Source: Flavobacteriales bacterium UBA4466 (GTDB lineage: Bacteria > Bacteroidota > Bacteroidia > Flavobacteriales_D > Sanyastnellaceae). Taken from it: DNA of 46,619 nt. This document shows positions 38,836 to 46,619 of this stretch, piece by piece (the first letter of the stretch is position 1; every line of letters starts with the position of its first letter). The notes under the pieces were generated by a model, which saw nothing but the letters and a program-made list of their open reading frames with translations, had not been told where the DNA came from and searched no databases. The stretch spans positions 1-46,619 of the forward strand of contig CAJJDD010000002.1 in NCBI GenBank assembly GCA_905182895.1. Direction: 5' to 3'. Both the position numbers and the translations under genes were made by a program.

Positions 38836-39522
38836 TTACTCAGTTAAGCACTGAAAAATATTGAAGTATTCATATAAATTAACATTCATAAGGATGAGTA
38901 ACATCCCGTAAAAAGCATCCTCTACAGGGATGGTAAACAGCCTAATATCTAGGTTTTCTGCATCATTATACCATACGATGGGAGCTTCTAGAAAAGAGCC
39001 AGTAAGCAGGCCGTTGGCTAACAGAAAAAACGGAATAATACATGCGTATCCTATAAGTGGTTGGGCTTGATTAATTCGCATTGCAACGCTAAAAAACAGA
39101 TAAATAGCCAGAGCGATAAACGTCACAGAGGTGTACAGCTTTTCGTACTGAGTTATGCCTATGGCTAGAAAAATGACTGCCATTATTACCTGAGTTACGG
39201 GTATTTTTCTTACTGTCTTAGGCAAGAAATGTGTTAAAGCGAAGTATCCGAAAACACAGGCATATGGGATGCAAATGAAAAAAAGAACTTCTTCCAGCGG
39301 CAGGTTTCCCAGGTAAATTCCTGTGAGATATTCTGGATTGAATCCCCAGACCCCTATTTCAGTGAAGTAGTAATCCCACACTATAAAAACAAAAGCGACC
39401 AACAGATTCGCAGGTATGAAATGCTTCCACTCCTTATAGAAAGCCCGGTATGAAATGAAGCTGAACATGAAAGGAAAGAATATACATCCTAAGTCTATGA
39501 TTAGGTAAATAAAGGGCTTCAT
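38836..39522 (-). CDS. Lycopene cyclase, fused CrtYc-CrtYd type
   Basis: 228 residues, intact, with about seven membrane helices. It contains two lycopene-cyclase-domain repeats: the first with NPEYLTGIYLGNLPLEEVLF and FICIPYACVFGYF, the second with FTIPVEDAFYGMLLILMNV. This is the membrane-bound CarR/CrtYcd-type enzyme that closes the rings of lycopene to beta-carotene; in archaea and flavobacteria the two halves are fused as here. Its start overlaps the end of crtZ by four bases (39519-39522, ATGA), consistent with coupled translation in the carotenoid operon. Confidence 0.93.
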   Translation of the reverse strand: MKPFIYLIIDLGCIFFPFMFSFISYRAFYKEWKHFIPANLLVAFVFIVWDYYFTEIGVWGFNPEYLTGIYLGNLPLEEVLFFICIPYACVFGYFALTHFLPKTVRKIPVTQVIMAVIFLAIGITQYEKLYTSVTFIALAIYLFFSVAMRINQAQPLIGYACIIPFFLLANGLLTGSFLEAPIVWYNDAENLDIRLFTIPVEDAFYGMLLILMNVNLYEYFNIFQCLTE

Positions 39523-39974
39523 TTAGCTTGGTATTGAGAATAATACTTTTTGGGTACTATCAGCATTCCGAAACACTCGCCATCCCATTTGTCTAAATGT
39601 TTGTGGTGAACTTTGTGTGCTTTTCTTAGGGCTTTCAAATAAGCTGAATCAGTGTTTTTAAACCACTTAAATCGCTGATGAATAAGCACATCGTGAACTA
39701 AAAAATAAGCGGCACCATAAAACATAATGCCTAAGCCTACAAAGAAAACCCAATTTAGAGAAGGTGTTGTCCCGAGGATTATTAGTGTTGCGCTAGGCAA
39801 GGCAAAAATGACAAAAAAGGTGTCATTTTTCTCGAGCACACCAGGAGTCTTGACATGGTGATCTTCATGTAAAAACCATAAAAATCCGTGCATTAGATAA
39901 CGATGCGCTAGCCAAGCAACTACTTCCATCGAGCAGAAAACCAAGAGCGTAATTAATAGTTCAATGAGGGTCAT
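39519..39974 (-). CDS. crtZ: Beta-carotene hydroxylase CrtZ
   Basis: 151 residues, intact. It is a small membrane di-iron hydroxylase of the fatty-acid-hydroxylase superfamily, with the four His clusters of CrtZ: HRYLMHG, HEDHH, HDVLIHQRF and HKVHHKH. Three or four membrane segments are visible. The enzyme adds hydroxyls to the two rings of beta-carotene to give zeaxanthin. Together with crtI, crtB and the cyclase, the operon encodes the path from geranylgeranyl diphosphate to zeaxanthin; no crtE is in the window. Confidence 0.95.
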   Translation of the reverse strand: MTLIELLITLLVFCSMEVVAWLAHRYLMHGFLWFLHEDHHVKTPGVLEKNDTFFVIFALPSATLIILGTTPSLNWVFFVGLGIMFYGAAYFLVHDVLIHQRFKWFKNTDSAYLKALRKAHKVHHKHLDKWDGECFGMLIVPKKYYSQYQAK

Positions 39975-40000
39975 GGTACTACTTTAAACTTTGAATAAAG

Positions 40001-40426
40001 TTAAGACTTTCGGAAACGTGACTCGTAGCACGTATGTAGATTATCTAATATGAAAGTAGCATCTTCTGATATATTACCGCAGTAGCCCAAAAAGCTTGGA
40101 CTTCCCTTTTGAACTAATAGTCTTACATATCTAGCCTCTATGTCTTGAGGATAAGTGGAAATATATTCTTCCAAGCGGTCTTTCCCTAAATTAAAGTACT
40201 TAAGCTGATAAGGGGGCCAGATAGAGTGCTCTGCTCTCTGCATTATAGCGCAAGCTAGATAAGGCTCTGCTGTTTCACAAGTCATAGCTTCCATAGAGGT
40301 AATGTGTTCTTCTAGAAGTTCAGAAGATGCATTGCCCCTATTAAAGTTTGCTCGTACCGTGGACATGTCACACGATGCGATTGTCGGATGAAGAATATGA
40401 AGAAATAGGAGAAGTATAAGATTCAA
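40001..40426 (-). CDS. Secreted unknown protein inside the carotenoid operon, 141 aa
   Basis: I do not recognise a named family. The N-terminus is a signal sequence (MNLILLLFLHILHPTIASCD). The mature part is helical and TPR-like (LEEHITSMEAMTCETAEPYL, LGKDRLEEYISTYPQDIEAR), with five cysteines including SCD, TCE, ACA and YCG. It starts one base after the crtB stop and lies 26 bases before crtZ, so it is translated with the pathway. As I recall, similar proteins sit at this position in other flavobacterial carotenoid clusters. A role in carotenoid placement or transport is only a guess. Confidence 0.75.
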   Translation of the reverse strand: MNLILLLFLHILHPTIASCDMSTVRANFNRGNASSELLEEHITSMEAMTCETAEPYLACAIMQRAEHSIWPPYQLKYFNLGKDRLEEYISTYPQDIEARYVRLLVQKGSPSFLGYCGNISEDATFILDNLHTCYESRFRKS

Positions 40427-40427
40427 T

Positions 40428-41264
40428 TTATAACATATTTATTCTGTGTCTGACATAAGACTTGGCTAAGATAAAAATCTTCTTAGGATTACTGATTCTA
40501 ATTCTTTCTTGAAGGATGGTCTCGCTACTTTTTTGTTTTATTTTTTTGAGTAACCCTAAATAATATTTGTAAGCCACATAAACACCTAATCGCCCTTCTA
40601 TCGGTAGTTTTAAAATCCCTTGTAAGGCTTCTTTGAAGTCATCTTCAATGTCAGCTATAATTTCCAGCTTCGTGTTTTCCGTAAAATCATATTCAGTTAC
40701 ATTCGGGAAATACGACCTTCCTAATCTCTCGAAATCATCTTTTAAATCACGCAGGAAATTTACTTTTTGAAATGCGCTTCCTAATTTCATGGCTTCATCT
40801 TTCATAGCCTCATAGCGCGAGTTATCACCATCTACAAATATTTTTAAGCACATAAGGCCAACTACATCAGCAGAACCATAGATGTATTTTTTATATTCCT
40901 CCTCAGTTTTATATTCTTCCTTTTCTAGATCTAACATCATGCTGTAGATGAATGAATCTACTAAATCATGAAGACCATATTGGTTGACTACTTCTTGGAA
41001 AGAATTTAATATAGGATTTAGACTAATTTTTCTCTCTAGAGCCTTGTGGTAATCCTCTACGAATTCTTCTATGAGTACTTTTTGATCATACTCATGAAAA
41101 GTATCTACTATCTCATCTGCATATCTAACGAAACCATAAATAGCATAAATCTGTGGCCTAACTTTTTTACCTAGCAGATTAATTCCGAGAGAAAACGAAG
41201 TACTGTAAGTATTCGTTACCAGCTTGCTGATTTTATAACTGGAACTATCGAAAGTTTCTTTCAT
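40428..41264 (-). CDS. crtB: Phytoene synthase CrtB
   Basis: 278 residues, intact. Squalene/phytoene synthase family: TYSTSFSLGINLLGKKVRPQ, then IYAIYGFVRYADEIVDTF with the first DxxxD motif, YIYGSADVVGLMCLKIF, and the second Asp-rich motif FLRDLKDDFERLGRSYFP. The enzyme joins two geranylgeranyl diphosphates into phytoene. Its ATG follows the crtI stop with no gap (TAAATG at 41262-41267 read on the minus strand), typical of tight operon coupling. Confidence 0.95.
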   Translation of the reverse strand: MKETFDSSSYKISKLVTNTYSTSFSLGINLLGKKVRPQIYAIYGFVRYADEIVDTFHEYDQKVLIEEFVEDYHKALERKISLNPILNSFQEVVNQYGLHDLVDSFIYSMMLDLEKEEYKTEEEYKKYIYGSADVVGLMCLKIFVDGDNSRYEAMKDEAMKLGSAFQKVNFLRDLKDDFERLGRSYFPNVTEYDFTENTKLEIIADIEDDFKEALQGILKLPIEGRLGVYVAYKYYLGLLKKIKQKSSETILQERIRISNPKKIFILAKSYVRHRINML

Positions 41265-42726
41265 TTACTTATGGTGTTTCTTGATTAAACCACTTACTAT
41301 TTTCCCAGAGATTATACTAGGAGGCACACCTGGACCAGGAACAGTTAATTGTCCTGTAAAGTACATGTTTTTTAGCTTTTTACTTTTCAATTTAGGCCTT
41401 AACACATGCGTTTGCAGCAGCGTGTTGGCTAATCCGTATGCATTTCCTTTATACGAGTTGTAATCTTTTTTAAAGTCCTTCACACAGTAAGATTCTTTAA
41501 AGAGAACAGCATCTGTAAGGTCTTGGTCTGTAAGGTCTTTAAGGCGTTGCAATAATAACATGAAATATTTTTCTCTGATTTCATCAGTATCTTCAATATC
41601 TGGAGCTAGTGGGATTAGAAAGACACCAGCTTCTTTACCTTCAGGCGCGGCAGTAGGATCTGTGATGCTTGGAAAGCTGGCATAAAAAAGAGGTTTTTCA
41701 GGCCATGGATTTAGTATCATATATGGTCTCAGCATGCTTTTCGAAATCCGTATCAAAGAATAAAGTGTGATGAGAGAGCTTGTCTAATTTTTTATCAAAA
41801 CCTACAAAGAACAGCAGGGCAGAAGGAGCGAATGTTTTTTTATCCCAGTATTTTTCAGAATACTGCTTGTTTCCATTAAGAAGTGTCTCCGTGTGGTGAT
41901 AGTCAGCACCGCTCAGGAGTAGATCACAATCATATTCAGTGCCGTTTGCAGAAACGCTAGTAACTAGTCCGTCTGATGCGTTTATTTTATCTACTGCTGA
42001 GTCTGTAATCATCTTTACTCCCAGCTCTTTAGCTAAACTCTCCATTCCTTCAACTACAGAATACATTCCACCTTTTGGGTGCCATGTACCTAGCTTGAAG
42101 TCAGCATAATTCATGAAATTATAGAATGCCGGTGTATTGCTGGGTTTAGCCCCCAGGAATAATACAGGGAATTCAAGAATTTTTCTCAGGTTTGGATGTT
42201 TTATTTTGGCACGAACCGAACCTTTAATAGTGCCAAAGAACTGCCCTATTTTTTTAGCCGTAGTAGGCGTAATTATTTCAGTGATTTTTTCTCCCGGCTG
42301 ATAAACCAAGTCTTTAATAGCTACATTATAATTATGTTCAGCTCCATCCATGAATTTTTGAAGCTTGGCACCACTTCCTTTCTCAATAGATTCGAAAGTT
42401 GATTTAATATCCTGAAAGTTATCAGCTATTTTAACAGAGTCGTCCTTCCCGAAGTAAACTTCATAAGCTGGATTAAGCTTATCTAACGAGTAATAATCAG
42501 ATACTTTTTTTCCGAAGTCAGAAAAGAAACTCTCGAACACATCAGGCATCCAATAAAATGAGGGCCCTATATCAAAAATAAATCCGTCTCTTTTAAGTTG
42601 CCGAGCTCTTCCACCAACGGTGGTGTTTTTTTCAAGTATAGTTACGTCAAAACCATCTTTAGCCAGATAACAGCTGGCAGCTAAGGAACTAAAACCTCCT
42701 CCTATAATTACTAATTTCTTACCCAT
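41265..42726 (-). CDS. crtI: Phytoene desaturase CrtI (one frameshift)
   Basis: About 487 residues in two frames, with a one-base insertion near 41706: DTKS is followed by WPEKPLFYASFPSITDP in the other frame. I start at the ATG at 42726 (MGKKLVIIGGGFSSLAASCY), the FAD dinucleotide-binding motif, rather than the longer frame to 42783. Other CrtI marks are TVGGRARQLKRDGFIFDIGP, SFYWMPDVFESFF, HPKGGMYSVVEGMESLAKEL, and near the end GSVGPGP-like QLTVPGPGVPPSIISGK. The enzyme introduces the double bonds converting phytoene to lycopene. The break probably is a sequence error. Confidence 0.93.
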
Positions 42727-42766
42727 TTGGATGTTTGTACTTTTTGAAACGAAAATAGTAGAGTTT

Positions 42767-43175
42767 TCAGAGCAGACTCTCATTAAATTCTAAAAGAAAG
42801 CGAGGGTTAAAGAAACGTGATAAATTATTTTGTCTATTCCTGACTAGGGTCAAGCCTAATAATCCTGCGCTTGTCATTACCAGAGGTAAGCTAGAAACCC
42901 TTGCCATTCCAAAAATAAAGTAACATAATATGTCGGAAAACACAATAAGATGTACCCCAATAAATCCAATATTCAGAGAAATTCCCCTCTAAGTTTTTTC
43001 AGGTTGTAGGGCTTTCACTTTTTCTGATTGAGCCAAGTACGATATAATATCTTTTAGCTCAGCACTGCTAGCTCCTGAGCTTGTGAGATAATTTCCTATT
43101 GCTTTATAAAGGTCTCTCTTATTGTCTCTGTCTTATTGTTTCTGTTTTTAGTTTTTCTAGGTTTAATTTACTCAT
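42767..43175 (-). pseudogene. Small two-helix membrane protein gene at the head of the carotenoid operon, broken by a frameshift and an in-frame TAG
   Basis: Read from the ATG at 43175: MSKLNLEKLKTETIR, then (after an indel near 43130) NKRDLYKAIGNYLTSSGASS and ELKDIISYLAQSEKVKALQP. A TAG follows at 42989-42991. The same frame then continues for 73 codons with clear coding character: RGISLNIGFIGVHLIVFSDI, LCYFIFGMARVSSLPLVMTS, AGLLGLTLVRNRQNN, ending at the TGA at 42767-42769. The parts look like one protein of about 135 residues, with a cytosolic helical N-half and two membrane helices. It ends 40 bases before crtI on the same strand. One base change would repair the TAG. Whether these are errors or true decay cannot be told here; alternatively these are two small genes. 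Confidence 0.5.
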
Positions 43176-43392
43176 GAGGCTGTATTTCAGTAGATTTAGT
43201 GGTTTTATCTAAAAGACATAAGTGATTAGAATTAAATTGAATTCAGCTACGTGTAAAATAAAAGTTAATATGTTCTGAAAAGACTTTACAATTCCTTAAT
43301 GCGCTCTTCGATTAAAAACGGTAAATTTACTGCGAAATTAATTTAAATTGGGGTCAAATATCCCATTAACCAATTTACCTAAACCAAAAACA

Positions 43393-46300
43393 ATGATATT
43401 AAAAAATTTCATGTTAGTACTGTTTTCTGCAGTTCTAGCTTTTCCTGTGTTCAGTCAGGATTTATTAATCACAGAATTAACAGATCCTCAAAATTCAACT
43501 ACTGCTGGAAGATATGTGGAAATATGATAATTCTAGTGATTCTGATATAGATCTTTCTACCGGATATTCTTTACAGCGTTGGACTAATGGAAATGTAGAT
43601 CCTCAGTCACCAGTATCTTTAACTGGGATTATAGCAGCTGAAGGATTTTATGTGGTATGTAATGACGATGCTAAATTCTTAACCACCTATGGTGTTGCAG
43701 CTAGTCAGGATGTAGGTACTGGTGGAGTTGCTGATTCAAATGGAGATGATCATATAGCTTTATTAGATCCAAATGGAAATATTCTTGATATTTATGGTAC
43801 ACCAGGACAAGATGGAACAATTGGTTCAGGTGGAACGTCAGAGTTTGAGGATGGTAGGGCTGAGAGAAAGTGTGGCACATCGGCTGCAGCGATTTTTGTT
43901 CCAGCAGATTGGAATATGGATCACGATAGTGGTGGTGGTGATGGAAATTTGAATGCTCCCGAGGGAGGTTTTGATCCTTTTTCATGGACTGATGATGCTG
44001 GTGACCCTTGTGTTCAAGATATCTGTCCAGGCGCAGATGTTGAAATTGCAACTTCAAGTTTTGAATATCTCCCTGCAGCTATAGATGTTGAGGCTGGGAC
44101 GGTAGTAGGTTGGGTGAACTATGGAGGAAATCATAATGTAAATGGAATAACGAATTCAATTACTAATGCTGCTTTTAACAATCCAGAAGAAATTTCATTA
44201 GGGTCAATGATTGGAAATGCTTCAGGTGTTTGTTTGGGTACCATCACATTTACGGTTCCTGGGGTTTACAATTATGATTGTTCGATAGGTAGTCACGCTG
44301 CCAATGGAATGGTCGCATCTATCACTGTTTTAGGATCTGTTTTTGGTTGTAATGATGCAAACGCTTGTAATTATGATCCGCTGGCTACTGCTGATGACAT
44401 GTCTTGTGATTACTCTTGTGTAGGTTGTATGGATACAGAAGCTTGTAATTTTGATCTGGCAAATACCATTTCAGATGTTTCGTCTTGTGATTATTCTTGT
44501 GTAGGTTGTACGGATAATTTGGCTTGTAATTATGATATGCTTTTCACTATCGGTGATAGTTCTTGTTTATTTATAGGAGATTCATGTGATGATATGGACG
44601 CTGCTACAATAGGTGATGAATACCAGCCGGATTGTTCTTGTTCTGGAACTGTTCCAACATTAACGAATGCGCTACTAATTACAGCTGTTTATGATGGACC
44701 TCTTATCTGGAGGATTTCCTAAAGGAGTTGAGCTTTATGCTACTGTAGATATCGCTGATTTAAGCACATTCGGTCTTGGAAGTGCTAATAATGGTGGAGG
44801 TACAGATGGTGAGGAATTCAATTTCCCTGCTGACGCTATCACTGCGGGAACTTACATCTTTGTTTCTTCTGATGATGCCGGTGCTCAATCTTATTTTGCA
44901 AGTACATTTGCTAACTACAATGCAGGTTCTGTAATGTCTATTAATGGTGACGATGCCTTAGAGTTGTTCGAATTTGGAATGATCATAGATACTTTCGGAG
45001 ATATCGCTTTGGATGGTTCTGGATTAGCTTGGGACTATCTGAGACTCATGGGCTACACAGAAACTGTGAGCAAACTCCTAACGGTGGAGCGTTTGTATTC
45101 TAGCTAATTGGACTTATGGTGGAGATAAATAATAATGATGGTAACAACATTAATAGTGATCGCTAATCCATGCCGTAGACTTATGAACCTACTTGTCCTT
45201 CTGTAATTTTCTGGTTGTACAACTGCTACAGCTTGTAACTATAATATCAATGCTACTACAGATGACGGAACTTGTGAGCTAATCGGTGATTCATGTGATG
45301 ATGCTGATGGATTAACAGAAAATGATGTACTTCTGGGAGATTGTTCATGTGCAGGAACTGCAGTAGTTACTTGTGATCCTATAGCATGGTCTATAGCTAC
45401 AGTAGCTACTAACTTAGACGGAGATGTATGGATAGATAATCTAGATGGTTCTTATTCTGCTAACGCATATTGTGGTGGAGGATGTGTTGAGACAGTTGAT
45501 TTATGGTTAGTTTCTAATGGATTTGATTATTCTGCGGTAGTTGCTTCTAATTTGTTGTTTGAACTAGCAGAGAGTTTTGGAGCTACCACATTAGACTTAC
45601 AATACACAACTTCTTATGCAGGTGATCCTGCTGCTGCTGCTTGGAGTTCTTTAGGTACTTATGACGCTGCTGGTTCATTTAATGCAGATTTAGCTTCATT
45701 AAATGGTTTATCAGAGGTTTACCTCGGTTTCCAATATGCAGATGATGGAGCTGATGGATATAGCGGATTTACATTAAGTAGTATAGCACTAACAGGAGAC
45801 TGTCCTGCTGATGTGACTGTATTTGATTGTCCTACTGAGATGGTCAATTTCGGTGACTCTTGTGATGATGCAGACGCTACCACTTTCGATGATGTAATTC
45901 AAGGAGATTGTTCTTGTGCAGGAACTGCTTTTGACTGTGTTATAGCATTAGCTAACTTCGGTGATTCTTGTGATGACGGAAATGTGATGACTAATAATGA
46001 TATTATCCAAAATGATTGTTCTTGCGCCGGAACTCCGTTGACCTTTCTAACAAATGATTTGGTAATTACAGCTGCATTTGATGGGTCGCTTTCTGGTGGT
46101 ACATCCTAAAGGAGTTGAGCTTTATCGTTGTTAATGATATCGCTGATCTTTCTGCTTTTTCGGTATTGGCTCTGCGATTACTAACGGAGGCGGAACAGAC
46201 GGAGAAGAGTTTACTTTCCCTGCTTTATCTGCTACTGCTGGAGATTTCATATATGTTACCACATCTGAATTAGTCGCTTTTAATACGTTCTTTGGATTTG

Positions 46301-46619
46301 ATGCTGATTATGACGCTGGTTTCTCTGTTTCAATAAACGGAGATGATGCCATGGAATTATTCGAACAAGGAGTGGTCATAGATACTTTCGGTGACATCAA
46401 TGTAGATGGAAACGGAACTGCTTGGGAATATTTAGATGGATGGGCTTACAGAAATTGTGCAACTGGACCTGATGGATCTACTTTTACTATAGCTAACTGG
46501 ACATTCTCTGGTGTAGATGGTCTTGTAGGAGGATTACGGATAATGCTACAGCGACTAGTCCACTTCCAGTAGGGACATACATGACTACATGCATGGCTAC
46601 AGGAGGATGTACAGATGAG
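43393..46619 (+). CDS. Large T9SS-type surface protein with lamin-tail and cupredoxin-like domains (several frameshifts; 3' end outside window)
   Basis: The ATG at 43393 begins a signal peptide (MILKNFMLVLFSAVLAFPVF). Modules in order: a lamin-tail domain (DLLITELTDPQ, SLQRWTNGNVDPQSPVS, FYVVCNDDAKFLTTYG); a cupredoxin-like domain with possible copper ligands (NHNVNG and YNYDCSIGSHAANGM); GC.D..ACNYD spacers; and CDDxxxxTxxDxxxxDCSCxG spacers. A second lamin-tail-like unit (FPKGVELYATVDIADLSTFG to LAWDYL), a beta-sandwich (45440-45800), more spacers, and a third lamin-tail-like unit close to the second follow. Frames change near 43520, 44705, 45045, 45100, 46105 and 46160. The gene runs off the window, so the sorting domain is not seen. 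Probably a cell-surface or adhesion protein. Confidence 0.8.
44660..45115 (+). repeat. Repeated lamin-tail-like unit, first copy
   Basis: Protein-level repeat of about 145 residues: LLITAVYDG, PKGVELYATVDIADLSTFGL, SANNGGGTDGEEFNFPADAI, MSINGDDALELFEFGMIIDT and FGDIALDGSGLAWDYL. It is paired with 46058-46520, about 1.4 kb downstream in the same gene. Confidence 0.75.
46058..46520 (+). repeat. Repeated lamin-tail-like unit, second copy
   Basis: LVITAAFDGSLSGG, PKGVELY, SAITNGGGTDGEEFTFPALS, SINGDDAMELFEQGVVIDTF, GDINVDGNGTAWEYLDGWAY. It follows the same order as the copy at 44660-45115, with clear but incomplete identity, so the duplication is not very recent. Confidence 0.75.

Noticed and set aside
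43701-44057. 118-codon open frame on the minus strand encoding a His- and Leu-rich protein
   Set aside because: It is the antisense of the cupredoxin/lamin-tail gene; the His richness comes from reading Asp/Gly codons backwards.

Overview
The window looks like chromosomal DNA of a marine member of the Bacteroidota, most likely order Flavobacteriales. The evidence is type IX secretion (T9SS) sorting domains at the ends of surface proteins, Cys-rich 'GCTD..A.NY' spacer modules, lamin-tail domains, a beta-propeller/Y_Y_Y histidine kinase, a flavobacterial carotenoid operon, an arsenosugar gene cluster, AT-rich sequence, and few Shine-Dalgarno sites. I see no tRNA, rRNA, CRISPR array, insertion sequence or phage gene.

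Layout: 1-6984 holds surface/envelope genes (two T9SS cargo proteins, an outer-membrane protein), a J-domain/KTSC protein, a badly broken ABC-F ATPase and the tail of a lost histidine kinase. 7065-13000 holds small stress and housekeeping genes (YceI, a PEBP-like protein, an AraC regulator, a Tet(M)-like ribosomal protection GTPase, a VIT-type metal transporter). 13491-18290 is one very large gene: two UvrA units fused head to tail, both lacking the UvrB-binding domain, with degenerate ATPase motifs in the first unit. 18441-25530 has membrane proteins, a tiny overlapping gene pair, a prolyl aminopeptidase-like lipoprotein, DAHP synthase/chorismate mutase, a 3-hydroxyacyl-CoA dehydrogenase, a DUF547 protein and a Bax inhibitor-1-like protein. 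25742-29062 is an arsenosugar-type operon (peroxidase-like CMD protein, arsS, rhodanese, TIGR04282 glycosyltransferase, purine nucleoside phosphorylase). 29194-38788 has secreted Cys-rich proteins, a two-component pair, a thioesterase, a glycosyltransferase and a Nudix-type regulator. 38836-43175 is a zeaxanthin-type carotenoid operon (small membrane gene, crtI, crtB, a secreted unknown, crtZ, fused lycopene cyclase). 43393 to the end is a large surface protein that leaves the window.

About half the genes carry one or more single-base frameshifts that leave conserved sequence intact on both sides, many in homopolymers. I read most of these as sequencing or assembly errors and give one entry per reconstructed gene. 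The ABC-F gene has at least eight in 1.6 kb, while the 4.8-kb UvrA and 3-kb kinase genes have none, so the errors or decay are clustered.

The most interesting signals are the tandem UvrA, a strongly over-represented palindrome GCGTTGCAACGC embedded in coding sequence, the arsenosugar cluster, the broken leading gene of the carotenoid operon, and Cys-rich modules shared by three separate surface proteins.
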